Of a stretch of 58,251 nt of DNA, positions 1 through 12,088 are shown one piece after another. Source of the DNA: Euprymna scolopes (taxonomy: Eukaryota; Mollusca; Cephalopoda; Sepiida; Sepiolidae). The stretch lies in assembly GCA_024364805.1 (NCBI GenBank), contig CM044497.1, positions 100,094,745 through 100,152,995 on the forward strand. Reading direction: 5' to 3'. The position numbers were made by a program, and so were the translations under genes. The notes under the pieces are model-generated. The model saw only the letters and a list, made by a program, of their open reading frames with translations, was not told the DNA's origin and ran no database searches. Positions within the stretch are counted from its first letter, which is position 1, and each line of letters starts with the position of its first letter.

Positions 1-14
1 TATATATATATATA
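1..14. repeat. (TA)n microsatellite at window edge
   Basis: An uninterrupted alternating TA run opens the window. The tract probably continues to the left beyond the window. Confidence 0.9.
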
Positions 15-104
15 GCCACGTTATATATCATTTTAAGCGCGTTTTTGCACTATCGAATCGTATTACTCGTTACCGTTCTAAATTTTTCATTCATTTCTGC
101 AGGC

Positions 105-715
105 TTTACGAGAGCATAGACAAAATTCAAATCCGCAATATTTTTTCTTCTAGTTCAAACTAGGCCCCAAAGCTGCCGAGGCAGCTCGTGCTATCAATAG
201 TGCGTTTCGCCCATGAATCACTAACACAACAGTGGGTCAAGAAATGGTGCAATGGTGACGAGAGACTCAAGAATGAAGACGGTCGCGGCCGGCAGACTGC
301 GGTCGATAACAAACATTTAAAAGCCTCGCAAAACTACACGAGAAATTTCTGTGTAACTCAAGGTCAACCACTCAACAGTCGTTTGCGATTTATCGCAAAT
401 AAGGAAGTAAAAAAATTGAATAAGTGGGTGCTGCATAAATTGAACGAAAATAACAAAAATCGTCGTTTTGTGGTGTTCTCTACGTTCCGTTTGCGCAACA
501 AACACGACCCATTTCTTCAGTGAATTTTGGCGTGTGATGAGAAGGAAGATTTGCTACGAGAATCAACTATGTTCGGTACAGTGACTGGATACCGGAGAAG
601 CTCCATTACACTCTCGAAGCCGAAATTGCACCATATAAGTGTTATTTTTTGCACAAGGACTGACTTCTAGTCGAGATGCAGAAATTAGGCGGCTTGCCGA
701 ACAAAATTAGAAACT
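105..715 (+). mobile_element. Decayed mariner DNA transposon (SETMAR/cecropia-like transposase relic)
   Basis: This is a remnant of a mariner transposase, the cut-and-paste enzyme of Tc1/mariner DNA transposons. An N-terminal helix-turn-helix piece is readable at about 153-215 (FKLGPKAAEAARAINSAF, very close to the SETMAR-type start). The linker piece LNKWVLHKLNENNKNRRF followed by LRNKHDPFLQ is at about 413-520. Directly after a stop at 521-523, remains of the first catalytic Asp region (ACDEK, then a QWLD-like stretch) follow to about 620. The pieces lie in more than one frame with stops between them, so the copy is dead. The second half of the transposase is not recognisable and no terminal inverted repeats were found. 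It belongs to a different mariner lineage from the copies at 15.4 and 45.6 kb. Confidence 0.72.
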
Positions 716-839
716 GAACCAAACCTAACAATACGAAAAATAAAAAAAAAATATCAGCAAATAGAAATCATTAAAATAAGAACGGATATCGAAGCTTAAG
801 TCGCGCAGATTAAAAAGTAGACAGACTATTTGAAAATCA

Positions 840-1560
840 CATAAAAATAAAGCGCAAGTCAGGGAAAAAGGACACACATATCGAAACGTAGCTAAGAATG
901 AATGTGGAGAAATAAAAATCCCGTCTCCGTGTAATCGATGTGATAATTTGTATTGGTTTAAGGACTGCCAATATTTATCAAGAAAATGTATTATATGTAA
1001 GAATAGGATACAAAGGTACTTATTGCATGCAGAAAATGAAATATAAAACTAGAGCATGTCTGACGGAGACTGAAAATAACTAAGAAGTGTTGTGAAAATA
1101 TGTGATAATAGCATTTAATGATAAAGAAGTAAAAATTCAACACGATTCAGGTTCAGAGATTTCGATAGTAAATTTAAATAACTAGAAGAAATTGAATAAA
1201 CACACCATGCAGAGAAAGGCCGTTAATAGTACGCAAATTTACTTCGAAAGTAAATTGTTAGCGATCATGACATTGTTGGGATAGACGAAAAAATTAAAAG
1301 CTTGTATATTAAGAAATACCACTTATCTACTGGAATCGGACTGCATTCATTAATTTAAATTATGCAACTAGCCAATCAATACATTTTGCAAAACGAAAAT
1401 CAAAATGCACACAGACGTCCATGTCTTGAAAAATAAATTAAAAGAAAACTTTTATGGTTCTAGGCCAGGAAAAGCTAAAAAAATCAATACTGTGGTTAAC
1501 AAAAGTAGTTCTTTCCTAACGAGAACAGCGCCTTACAACAAATGAAGAAACGAAAATCAG
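840..1560 (+). mobile_element. Old Ty3/Gypsy-type gag/protease fossil
   Basis: This is a heavily decayed LTR-retroelement fragment. A retroviral-type CCHC zinc-knuckle pair can be recognised around 920-1035 (CNRCDNLYWFKDC, then CIICK). An aspartic-protease-like motif (DSGSEISIV) lies around 1145-1170, in the order expected for the end of gag followed by protease. Further downstream the resemblance fades. No LTRs could be assigned. It looks much older than the other Gypsy fossils here and is broken many times. The zinc-knuckle style resembles that of the fossil at 34000-38065, so it may be a distant relative. Confidence 0.5.
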
Positions 1561-1955
1561 GTAGGGTACTATCCCTAGTCCTAAAGTGATGACACCTCCG
1601 CCAATCGACCCAGTCGTAAATGTCTATGCAACTGCAAACGATGTTTCACCTAATACGAAAACTTCAATTACACCGCAGTAAATACTAGCCGCAACTCTAT
1701 TTTCCCCAGTATTGAACCATTGTTTGCCAACAATAAACATCATTCAAAGATATTACGTGCATCAAAATAATAGCACTTAAATTATTTTTCCACAACATAG
1801 AAAAACTGCCGGACCGTTTTACCCGGTGTCTTTTTACAATATACAATCCATCTAGTTAAAGACACTAGTTGAAACCCCTGGAATAATATCGCCCTGTCGT
1901 CTGATAAATTATTACGAGCGAGGTTCGAAGTGATGTTTTTTTTACTCGTAATTAC
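1561..1955. other. Unassigned stretch between two LTR fossils
   Basis: No gene or known repeat is recognised here. It may be the decayed continuation of the fossil to the left. A small palindromic piece lies near 1811-1830. Confidence 0.4.
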
Positions 1956-2175
1956 TGTTGTAGACGCACGCTAGTAATCACAAATGAAAGAAACCACAAG
2001 TAGTGATAAGTGTATGAATATAATATGTATTTATTATAAAGAATAGAGGAGCCACTAAAGTTGTATGAGAGGAACGTGTACGTAGCACGCGGGTAAACAT
2101 GGTATGAATGTCTCCATCTAGTCTCTCAAACCATTGGTATGTATAGTTTTCAAATAAGGGTGCTTGTATCCCACA
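1956..2175 (-). repeat. Probable 3' LTR of the minus-strand Gypsy fossil
   Basis: On the minus strand this 220-base piece starts TGTGGGATACAAGC and ends ACAACA, the TG...CA form of an LTR. It has an AATAAA-like signal near its middle. Its length and general layout match the 221-base LTR of the fossil at 34000-38065. Minus-strand sequence just upstream (2313-2176) resembles the end of a Gypsy pol frame. No second copy was found in the window, so the assignment is by layout only. Confidence 0.4.
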
Positions 2176-2313
2176 AGCTTTTCATTCCCCTGGAATGATC
2201 GTATAGCTTTATTTACTGCGATTCGTCTCGATCGAGTTCAACAGTTTCCTTTGTCTGGAGGACCGGTGTTGTCTGGCTATTTGTGGTTTACCAGGTCGAA
2301 CGTTTCATATATA

Positions 2314-2563
2314 TGTTCATTTACATTGTATTCTTTTTGATGTTTAAAATATTTTCATTTAAATTGTTTTGTTCTTACTAATTAAAAAGAAAAAAAATAT
2401 GCAAATTCCGTTTCTTGTCACGTGATTTTGCACGCGTTCCTTTTTCTTTAAAAGACTGAGTTCTTTCTCTCTTACTTTAGAAGTGAATTTTGTTCAATAA
2501 AGTATTGAATAGAGGTTTTGTTTTACGTCTTCATTTACTTCATTTACACTACAAGTTATTACA
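2314..2563 (+). repeat. 5' LTR of the 2.3-6.5 kb Gypsy fossil
   Basis: It shares blocks with 6264-6480, including ATATGCAAATTC, CACGTGATTT, TTTAAAAGACTG and TTTTGTTCAATAAAG. It starts TGTTCATTTACATTG and appears to end TTATTACA. ATGCAAAT and CACGTG look like promoter elements, and AATAAAG is the likely poly(A) signal. Confidence 0.7.
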
Positions 2564-3090
2564 CAAAAATTGATTTCTCTCATGGAGAAGATCATTCGTC
2601 TGGACTAATTTTACGTATCCTAGCAAGCTTCGGTGATTGTGGTATCATAACTTTAATTACTATTTATCAACTATTGCTTCGTTAAACCCTGATAAGCTCA
2701 AAGTTCTTTATTTAAACATCGGTTCCACTGTTGATGACGTTATACAGGGTTGTGCTGTCGAATTACGGAAAGGTGTTTACGGCGTCTCCAAGCATTATAC
2801 ATGGTAGACATCTGCTTCCCACGCGTCTGCAACAAGAAAACGAGTCTGTCGACTAATATATTTAGATCTTGAATCGACTTGCTGCTGACGGTTACTTCAA
2901 AGACGTTACTGCTACTACTTACCGGGATGAATCTGTCCATGATGCATTTATACTTGATGTCCGGTACTCAGTAATGCGTGCTAGACTACTTGAAACTGAT
3001 ACGCTCTCATAAAAGCTACTCAATGTGCTAGGGCTTTAGAACAAGCTCACTTTCGTGCTGAATCATACGCTTCCCAGACTGGAGCACCCG

Positions 3091-3175
<85 letters not shown>

Positions 3176-3520
3176 CAAACCTATGTGTCTACTGATCCTG
3201 CCGAGGAGGCCACTGTTACATTTCTGATTATATTGGTTATTGTATGGAGTGTGACTCTGTACAATTTTCTGCTGCCATTCCTGCTCATGGCAAGTGTTAC
3301 AACTGCGGAGGGAGACGTCACTTTAAGGGTGATCGCCGTCATTGTCATGCCCGCGATAAGGTATGTCGAAACTGCGGTAAAGCCGGCCATTGCTCCAAAG
3401 CATGTCGTTCTACTATGCCGACACCTTCACGTTCTACTTCTGCTATTATGGTAACCCATGCTAAAGGTGGTGATAGATGTCCTCCCATTACTAAAATTTT
3501 TGAATTAAAAGGAAAAAAGT
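2564..3520 (+). pseudogene. gag fossil of the 2.3-6.5 kb Gypsy element
   Basis: This is the structural (gag) part of the Gypsy fossil. The clearest piece is a pair of zinc knuckles at about 3297-3412: CYNCGGRRHFKGDRRHC followed by CRNCGKAGHCSKAC. Such CCHC modules bind the element's own RNA in the particle. Upstream sequence (about 2640-3090) is the likely capsid region but has weak similarity. A CTA/TTA microsatellite at 3091-3175 sits just before the zinc knuckles. The region is broken and is treated as a fossil. Confidence 0.65.
3091..3175 (+). repeat. (CTA)n/(TTA)n microsatellite inside a gag fossil
   Basis: About 12 CTA units run directly into about 16 TTA/ATT units, in the gag region just before the zinc-knuckle pair. 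Confidence 0.95.
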
Positions 3521-6208
3521 AACTGCACTCATAGACACCGGCAGTTTTGATAACTTTATCAGTGTTAGTATTGTTAAAACAATGAAACTGTCTACTTCAA
3601 ATTCTGCAATTTTCATGGCATAATCCGCCGTTTCCCTCAAACTATCGGAATATTGCACGGTGAACATTTCCTCCAATGGTTGCGAGTATAAAGAAATTGA
3701 CTTGACATTGCTTCCTTATTCCTGCATTGATACTATACACGGAGTGCCTTTTTAAAAAATACATCAGGGTATCACTATTTCTTTTGATGGATCTCAGGAT
3801 ATTCTAAAAATCTGCGCCCTAACCAAGATCAGTTGTCCCCCTGTAAAATTGTTTAGAAACTTAACCCCTGATTGCAAACCTATTGCTACTAAATCCTGAA
3901 ATAACCGTGCGAAGAATGCTCGATTCATTGAAAAGAAATTCTAAAACTGCTTGTGAATGATGTAATTATTACAAGTTATTCACCATGGGGTGCTCACATT
4001 GTTGTGACTTCGTCGCCCAATAAAAAGAAACGATTAGTAGTTGAGTTCCCTCAAACTATTAATCGTTTCACCTTATTTGATGCATACCCTTTGCCTCGGA
4101 TTGAGGATCTCGTGAACCAAATAGCCCAATACCGTATATTTAGTACAATTGACTTATCCAAAGCGTACTACCAGATCGAAATTTGTCCCGAAGATCGGTT
4201 CTACACGGCCTTTCAAGTTGGAAATCTTTAATACTAATTCGAACGAATACCCATGGGTGTAACTGAGGATTTTCTGCTTTTCAACGGTTTATTAATTCTT
4301 TTAATCTGACACCAAATTATATGGAACATTTTCATATATAGATGATATTACTATTTGCGGTAAAACTCAGGAGAAGCATGGTGTAAATTCGGAATGTTTT
4401 AAAGGCTGCCTCGACATATAACCTCGAAATAAACCGAGAAATATCAAAGTGTTTCCTTCATTCCATCCATTTGCATGGGTACCAAATTTGTAACGAGACT
4501 ATGCAATCAGATGATGAGCGTTTGAAACCTCTTTTACAAATGGCTCCTCCTTCCAATTCAGATTCGTTAAAGGGGTGTTTTGGAATGTTTTTGTACGACG
4601 CTAAATGAATATCAAATTATTCATACAAATGTAGTCCACTGGTCGAAATTAAACAATTTCCCATGCCTCCTATGGTTCCCTTTGAAAAACTAAAAGAAGA
4701 CGTTGCCGAATCGCAGGTAAAAGTTATTGGTGATGCATTACCACTTAGTATTGAAACCGATGCCTCAGAAAATGCTATCGGAGGCACGCTCTTACAGGCT
4801 GAGAGGCCTGTAGCGTTCCTTTCTCGATCGCTCAACCCATCTGAAATACGACTTCACATAGTCGAGAAAGAGGCTTATACTATAGCTGAGTGCATCCGAA
4901 AATGGAGGGATATCCTTGCTGGCAAGCACTTTACTATTGGAAGAAAAAGCTAGCCGTATCTTTTATGTTTACACCTGCTAACCGAGGAAAAATTAAAAAT
5001 GATGAAATTATAGGGTGGAAAACGGAACTTCTCCCGTTGTAATACGACATAAAACACCGTCCTGGAAGTGAAAACATTGTTGCCGATGCATTATCGAGAG
5101 TATGTAGTGCTGTTGCTTCTTCCTTGGATGAACTAAAGTTACTACACAATTCATTAATACACCTTGGAGTATAGTGCTTTTGGTATTTTGTAAGGTCACG
5201 AAATATGCCACATTTATTGATGAAGTCCAGCGTGTGACATCTGAATGTACGACTCGTGCCAAAATAAAACCTCAATTCTTCGTTTCCACTAATAATACAC
5301 TGGTACGTTCAGCGGCTCTCCATAGATTACAAAGGACCTGCCCCGGTATCTTCGACAGGATATCGTTACATGTTTACTGTCGTCGATGAATACAGTCTAT
5401 TTCCTTTTGCTTTCTCTTGTCGCGATTGTTCTTCGCAAATCGCAATCCAGTGCTTAACATATTTTCTCCATATTCGGACACCCCTCATTTATCCATTTCG
5501 ATCGAGGAACTTCGTTTATGTCGAGAGAATTCAACAAATTTTGGACGCTACTTGGAATTGGATCCAGCAACACTAGCGCATACAACCCAAGAGGCAACAG
5601 ACACTGCAAGCGCTACAACGGTATTATTTGGAGCACTCTGTTATTAGCTCTGGAATATAGACGATTACCCGTTAGCGCTTGGCAGAATGTTCTACAGGAT
5701 GTGTTAGATGCTATTCGCTCCCTGCTGTGCACTACTACAAATGCACCTCCTCACGAACGCATGTTCAACTTTGAAAGGTGCTCTTCTACTGGTACTGCTT
5801 TACCTGTTTGGCTCTGTGACCCTGGGAAGGTATTATTAAAACGGTTTAGTAACAGGAGCAAATATGACCCGATTGTTGAAGTAGTGGAACTCCTCGAATC
5901 TAACCCTACACATGCAAGAATACGACATGATGGTGGCCGGGAAGATTCAGTAGCGCTGAGACACCTAGCTCGCTTTCCACGCTATGATAGACTTCAAAGG
6001 TATTCAACTCGACATTGCAAATGCAGACCTGACCCAATTGATCAAAACAAGTCCTGTTAGTACTTCGCCTAATACAGAAAATGAATTTGACTGTAATAGT
6101 CTGAACCCTGAGAACAAACCTATCCAGAGTGCCACCGTTTCTTCGAATCGCAAACTACATCCATGCCGATCTAACAAAATTCGCAAACCAGTCCAGCGAT
6201 TGGATTAA
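3521..6208 (+). pseudogene. pol fossil (PR-RT-RH-IN) of the 2.3-6.5 kb Gypsy element
   Basis: Protease comes first (IDTGSFDNFISV, about 3530). Reverse transcriptase follows at about 3890-4500, with FSTIDLSKAYYQIEI at about 4138-4182 and a YxDD-type box near 4336. RNase H is at about 4640-5090 (SIETDASENAIGG, then VEKEAYTIAE) and ends with the RPGSENIVADALSRV tether near 5058-5102. The integrase core is at about 5330-5650. A long integrase C-terminal region runs to about 6060, with a further open stretch to 6208. These enzymes copy the element's RNA and insert the DNA. The frame is broken several times, so no active product is expected. Confidence 0.75.
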
Positions 6209-6263
6209 TAAAACAAAAAAAAAGAGAACTATTTACAATCGTTTTTACAAGTAGGGGAGATTG

Positions 6264-6480
6264 TTATGTTTTCATTTAAATTGTTTTGTTCTTAGTGTTT
6301 AAAATATTTTCAATTAAATTGGTTTGTTCTTATTAATTAAAAAACAAATAAAAACCAAGATATGCAAATTCAGTTTATTGCCACGTGATTTAGCGCGTGC
6401 TCCTTTTTATTTAAAAGACTGTTTGTTTTCCCTCTTGTATTAGTAGCTGCGAATTTTGTTCAATAAAGCGTTGGAATGTG
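6264..6480 (+). repeat. 3' LTR of the 2.3-6.5 kb Gypsy fossil
   Basis: Begins TGTTATGTTTTCATTT right after a purine-rich, polypurine-tract-like piece (GTAGGGGAGA, about 6251-6260). It shares the blocks listed for the 5' LTR up to CAATAAAG near 6467. Beyond that the match to the 5' LTR weakens and minus-strand Gypsy sequence begins. Confidence 0.7.
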
Positions 6481-9290
6481 GTCCATTACCTTTTCTTGTG
6501 AAGGAGTTTGTATTCCCTCATCTGTGATACTTTTCCGAATTTGGTTGGAATACTTCTTATGAATAACTCCTGGACCTTCAATAAGGTAAACCATCCGTCC
6601 GATCCTTTTCTGGGCCTTTCCTAGTTCCCACATCGAACTATTATTTTTGTGTACCTGGAAAATACCTTTTCACCAGGTAAGTACCTCTTTTAGTAACTAT
6701 AGTATTTGGCGGTTTCACCTGTTTTGACAAAGGATTCTACAAGACCCGTCCTAATTCCCTCGCAAACATTAACTCTGCCAGCCACATCCTCGATGGAGCG
6801 CTTTTATTTGGTGTAATTCGGTAAACTTGTTAAAACTACTGGAGCGCATTTTCTGAGGGTGTTCCTTTAGCCTTCTTCAGGGCTCTTTTCAGCGTGTCTA
6901 CAAACTTCTCTGCTCTACCGTTCGATCGAAGATGATAAGTGTGAACCGTTATGTGGTTAACCTGAAAATCCTCGCAGAAGATTTTAAAATCTGCTAAAGT
7001 GAATTGTGTACCATTGTCTGACACCAGACAATCGACCACACAAAACCTAGCATACAATTCGTGAAGAGCACTGATTGTAAAATCCGTTGTTGGACTTTTG
7101 TATCGGAATACCTCAGGTCATTTTGAAAAACTGTCTACCACTATTAAATAAAAGTTTCCTTCGAGTGGGCATCAGTAATCTACGTGTATCCTAAAACATA
7201 GATGGTCAGCTTTAGGCACCGTCTAAATTGTATTGGAGATACTTTTGCAACCAATGCACATCCATTACACGAATTTATTGTTCCTTTTATATCAGTGTCA
7301 CAGCACTTTCAGTAAACGTAGAACCGCATGAGGCTCTTAATTCAAGTAGTCCCAGGATGCCCCGTATTGGAATCCTTGTGGATTTTCTTCAGTAGTGTAG
7401 TTGGGATTACTACTCTTTCTCGGTAAAACAGTACCTCATTGCACACAGAATAAACTTCCGCCGCCGATTCATTTGATTAATTTTTTTGTTTCGTTTCTTT
7501 GATGAACCTATCTTCTTAAGCTTCCCTTATAATAGCTTCAAAGTCACTAGTAGTTCCTTGATCGTATTGCACAGTATTCGTGTATAGTCCTATTAACTCT
7601 GTAGTGACGCTATTACAGTGTCTTCCAGCGGTTTCCTTGATTTCGGGATGAATTGCGACAATCCGTTTGCAGTTCCTAACTTTGTAGGTGTAAGGAATTC
7701 CATACGGAAGTCGTAATTCAGAAGAATGGTCCCTCAACTTTGCAGGCTGTATGCTGTGTTAATCGGCAGGCCTATTTAAGAGCCAACAGATGGTTATAAG
7801 CGGCTTATGGTAAGTTTGTAATTTAAATTTACGAACGTGTAGAAATCGGTGGAATTTTGTAACCCCGAATATGATCCCCAGTGCTTCCTTTTCGATAAAG
7901 GAGTAATTCTTCCCGAAAGCAGTAAAGTTCTTGACGCAAAGGCGATCGGCTTAGTGGACCCACCCGGCATATTGTGTAGAATGCATGCTCCGATTCCATA
8001 GTCGGTTACGACTATAATCTCTTGTTCCGTATTGAACTTAGTCAGTGATAAATCTGATGTTAGTACATCTATTAATTTCTTAAACGCTGACTTACACTCA
8101 GGCGCCCAGTTCCATTTTGTGTCCTTTTTAATAGTACATTCAATGGCGCGCACAATTTATGCATGTGAACGTTTGATAATAGTTCGCGAGCCCTAAAATC
8201 TCTGCAATGTAGTTGCATTATGAGGCTTTGGCATGTGTTTTTATAACTGTGGAACTAATCGGATCGAGTGTCCATCCGTCCTTATCTATTATATGATTTA
8301 ATTTGTTCAAAAAAAGTTCGCATTTTTCTTCCTTCAATGTGAAGCCGTATTCTTTCGTTCTGTTAAACACTTGAAATACATGATCTCTATATTATGCAAC
8401 AATTTGGCTACGCATAAGAATATCGTCTGTATAGCCTATTGCGAAATACAAACCGCTTAGAAAAAGATTAGATTATCATTTGGAAAATTGCAGGTGCTAA
8501 TTTTATACCAAATGCCATCTATTGAATTTCAAAAGTCCTTTGTGCAGTGTAATACATTGATGTTTCGAGCTATCTTCCTCTACTGGTATTTGTAGATAAA
8601 CCTCGCTTAAGTTTATTTTGGATAAAAGTATTTTCCGCCATTTAACTTGGCGAATACTTCGTTTCGGTTTGATAGAGGATAGTGATGGTCTTAGAACGAT
8701 GCATTCAATCCGGTAGAGTAATCCGCGTACTCTAATATCTTTATTATTTTTTCACGTATAGGTGGTGACCGCCCACTCACTATATTCAATAGGGGTCAAA
8801 CTCTCAGTGTAAACTAGTCTTTTCAATTCTTATTCAGTTTTTTTCCCTCGAAGCGAACAGTACGCAACGTGGCTTTTTGAATGTTGATTTTGCTTCGTCC
8901 AGCAATTCGAATCTAGCTATTATTTTTGTGCAGTATCCAAGCCTTTCAGAAAAAAAAAAATTGGACAGATTTTTTTAGATCTTTTTTGAGTGTGTCGGCT
9001 TCGGCCGTTAGGTTTTCGATTTTGTGACAAAAATTACTCATTGGCGAGTCCCATAATTGAAATTTCTTAGTTCCGAATAAATTTGTTTTGTTTCTTAGAA
9101 CAAACATTTGTTGGTTGTTCTTTTTCGTGACACATTAACTACTAGTTCACTCTCCAAATAAATTTTTTCACCAGTTACCGATCCTGCGACTTTATTCGTC
9201 TTTGTCATCGTGGGCTTCCCTATTCTCTACCATGTGTGAAAATTTATTATCGATAAATCCGACCCTGAATCGAGTTGCAATTTCACTTTC
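6481..9290 (-). pseudogene. pol fossil of the minus-strand Gypsy element
   Basis: Read from high to low coordinates. An aspartic-protease-like stretch lies near 9290-9240. Reverse transcriptase is at about 8830-8160, with a YTDDIL box near 8440-8425. RNase H is at 8153-7790 (TKPIAFASRTLL, with the palm-side motif TDYGIGACILH). The integrase core is at 7057-6836 (DNGTQFTLADF, then LRSNGRAEKFV, holding the second Asp and the Glu of the DDE set). The integrase C-terminal part (GTYLVKRYFPG) runs down to about 6500. The domain order is the usual Ty3/Gypsy order. The RNase H is of the same general lineage as the one at 37321-37527. The copy is broken many times. Confidence 0.7.
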
Positions 9291-9389
9291 CTATTTCCTA
9301 TTTTCACAGTAACATATTTCCGTATGTTCACTGTTAGTGAAGGCCCCATATTTGCAGGTTTTACGTAGCTCTTTTTTGCTACTTTTGCT

Positions 9390-9803
9390 CTGCAATATGA
9401 GGCCTCGTACTCTGCTCGCTTGCATAGGTCACACGTTATTTTCCTTTAGTACTGACATGCATTTTACTCATGAGGTCCTCCACATTTGCTACGTTGGCTA
9501 TCTTTGCAAAATATAGTCCACATAATTTTTTTACTTCGGATGCACCCAACCTGATCGATCCATGACTCGTAGACACTCTTAAACATGTCTTCAAATCTTC
9601 TGAAATATGCCTTAAATATTAGGTCATCCCAATTAGCATAGTGAAAGGTATCAATAGCTGACCAGACCGCATTTTGGAAAAAAGCCGTGCTGGTTTCCTC
9701 TCCGCCGACCTTATTCATCAAAACGTGCGTAATTAAATCCATTTTTCTGACTGGTTTTGTTGCTCTAACTTTATTTTTCTTCAATCCACATATTTCTTTT
9801 TTT
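9390..9803 (-). pseudogene. gag fossil of the minus-strand Gypsy element
   Basis: The stretch WDDLIFKAYFRRFEDMF (about 9655-9600) is the conserved capsid-like segment of a Gypsy gag family also seen at 35.4-35.8 kb. A decayed zinc-knuckle (CDLCK ... YC) lies at about 9445-9400. The gag sequence stops at 9791, where the LINE tail and its target duplication begin. Sequence that could be the N-terminal remainder lies on the other side of the LINE. Confidence 0.6.
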
Positions 9804-12086
9804 ACAAAGGCGTCACCACTTATCAAGGCCGATAGGCCACTCAAGGATAAGGATTAAAGAGTGTAGAGTAGTCAAAAGGACAATATAGTAATAGATAGTA
9901 ATGGAAGTTCGGTAAATTTGTTAACTTAAGTGGAACGGCTCATCAGAAACTTGTTCGTTGGACTTGAAGACAACCATATTATAGACAGCTGGAAAGCAGC
10001 AAAACGGAAGACAATTCCACAGGCGTGCAGTTCTTAGAAAGAAGCTTTGTTCATGGAATCTATGTTTAGGTTTAGGCACAGATAAAGAGTGGGGAAAATT
10101 ATTGATAATGTTTTCAGCTAATCTTCTTGTGAAAGTTTGGAGAGGGGGGACCATAGATTGAAGCTCAGTCGAACACTTTCCATGAAAATAACGATAAAGC
10201 AGAAACAGACTCGCAACATCTCTTCTGTGTAATAGAGGGTGCAGCGAAGAGAAGAGGACATCTCCCGCCAGGCCACGAAGTCTATTTTGAACCCTATCAA
10301 GGCAGGACAAGTCTTTTCTAGCAGCTTCTGCCCATATGTGGCAACAGTATTCCATCCTTGGACGTATCTGGCTCTTATATATAGAGAGAATTGCATCAGC
10401 AGTGATATATCTACTGGATCGATAGAAGGATCCGACCATTTTTCCAGCGGCCTTGGCAACAGATTTGATGCACGTATTCCATTTAAGATCAGGAGTAAAG
10501 GTCAAGCCTAGTAGCCTGTCAAAACTTGACGCATCCCCAAGACTGGAGCCATTCATTTTAATTGATGCCAGATGGGGATCAGAACATTGATGATGTAAAG
10601 ATAGAAGCTTGGTTTTAGATGCATTAAAAGTAACCAGTCACTCCTTTCCACATTGTACAACGTGATCAAGATCAGAGGAGAGAGAATCGGAGAGAACTTT
10701 GTCGTTTACTGTCTTAGATGTGCTACCATAGATGGTAGTGTCGTCAGCAAAAATGTCTACGAATGATGTAAGGATGTGATTTGGAAGATCATTAATATAG
10801 ATCAGGAAAAGCGTTGGGCTCAGGATTGACTCCTGAGGGACTCCAGCATTTATACTTCTGATTTTTGTCCATCAACTACTACTCTTATGAACCTATCAGA
10901 GAGAAATGATTTAATAATTGAGAAGACATTTCCAGCTATACCATAGCTGGAGATTTTGTGAAGTAAAACTTTATGCCATACCCTATCAAAGGCCTTTGAT
11001 ATGTCAAGAGAAATTGCCCTAGAAAGGTTGCCTCCGTCAAGAGATTTGCTAACCCTATGAGATATAACTGTAAGCACAACTGCTGTATATCTAGCAGAAC
11101 GGAAACCATAGTGTGTGTCACTAAGAAGGTTATTTTTGCTGAGATGGTTAATTACTTCGCTATTTAAAACAGATTCCAGCAACTTACTCATGACGCACAG
11201 GAGATTTATTGGCGTGTACTGAGAGGGGGATGAACGATCACCTGAATTCTTAAATACAGGGCATGCTGATGAGATTTTCCAGGGTGATGGGAAGCAATTT
11301 TCCTTAAGACAACGTTTAAACAGTTTTGTAAGTATGGGTGCTAGTTCTGGTTGAAGTTTGTTGAGTACTATAATTGGAATACCGTCAGGGCCGGTTGCTT
11401 TACTGGAATCAAGGTTTTTGATTAGCTTGGCAACATCACGTACAGATATTTGTATATCACATAGTGTGTTTTCTGATACAGGAGGAAATATTGGATGTTG
11501 TCGGCCTTGGTTGCAAAGTGTAGAATTGGCTGCAAATTTCTTGGCAAAAAGTTTGGCTTTGTCTGATGCTGACGAGATTAACTCAGGTTCATTGACGATA
11601 GTTGGGATAGAGCGCACGCTTCTGTTAAGGATTCTGTTTGCAATTTGCCAAAACTGGTGGGAACCAAGCCGCTGCTCAGCTACTTTGAACTTGACGGACT
11701 GAGCATACAACTCTCTTGAGTTCTTTACTACTTTCTTACAATTATTACATTGGAAGCAATGGAAAAAGTGATTTCTGTGCGCAATAGCAGCAGCACATTC
11801 TGGAGAAAACCATGGCTGGCTGTTAGGTTTTTGCTGGAACTTTTTCGAGGGTATGAAATTGTCTATACCTACAATTAACCATTCTGTCAGGTCTGATACT
11901 ATAGATGACACATCCTTTTTAAACATGGAAGGCAGAGGAAGATCCGATATAAATGTACGGAAACTATCCCAGTCAGCCATAGTGTATCGATATACTGTAC
12001 GATGGAGAGGTACATCTGAGGACTTATTACATTTCATTTTTATCTTAATTGATACAACTGAGTGGTCGGAAGATATTTTTCGGTTC
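9804..12086 (-). mobile_element. 5'-truncated Jockey/CR1-type LINE inserted in a Gypsy gag
   Basis: This non-LTR retrotransposon moves by target-primed reverse transcription. It lies on the minus strand, with the 5' end at 12086 and the 3' end at 9804. The 12-base string ATTTCTTTTTTT occurs at 9792-9803 and again at 12087-12098, which fits a target-site duplication that merges with the poly(A) tail. Only the last residues of the endonuclease domain are present (SSDHSVVSI), so about the first third of a full element is missing. The reverse transcriptase is nearly complete. A second copy of the same family, in the same orientation, is at 13915-14953, which fixes the 3' end by alignment. Confidence 0.85.
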
Positions 12087-12088
12087 AT
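9921..12088 (-). pseudogene. LINE ORF2 (reverse transcriptase), lightly damaged
   Basis: The upper block (12088-10850, 412 residues) runs from the end of the endonuclease through the RT fingers and palm: SKATGPDGIP, then NLLCVMSKLLE, YGFRSARYTA and SLDISKAFDRVWH. The active-site box [10 protein letters not shown] is intact near 10755-10725. The lower block (10556-9921, 211 residues) holds the thumb and C-terminal region, including PRMEYCCHIWAEA and a C-terminal LRTARLWNCLP. I see one frameshift near 10852, just before the conserved INAGVPQ motif, and one in-frame stop near 10637 where a Trp is expected. A fairly recent insertion compared with the host Gypsy fossil. Confidence 0.85.

Larger units (their letters stand above)
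2314..6480 (+). mobile_element. Ty3/Gypsy LTR retrotransposon fossil with both LTRs
   Basis: A plus-strand Gypsy element of about 4.2 kb. It has a 5' LTR (2314-2563), gag with a CCHC pair, protease, reverse transcriptase, RNase H, integrase, a long C-terminal extension, and a 3' LTR (about 6264-6480). The domain order PR-RT-RH-IN is the normal Ty3/Gypsy order. The C-terminal part after integrase (motifs such as PPHERMFNFERCSSTGTA and VALRHLARFP) is typical of Gypsy polyproteins common in molluscs and flatworms. The reading frame is broken of the order of ten times. The LTRs have diverged clearly, which suggests an old insertion. It abuts minus-strand Gypsy sequence on both sides. Confidence 0.8.

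Noticed and set aside
11358-11702. A 114-residue plus-strand open frame.
   Set aside because: It is antisense to the LINE reverse transcriptase, which explains the open frame.
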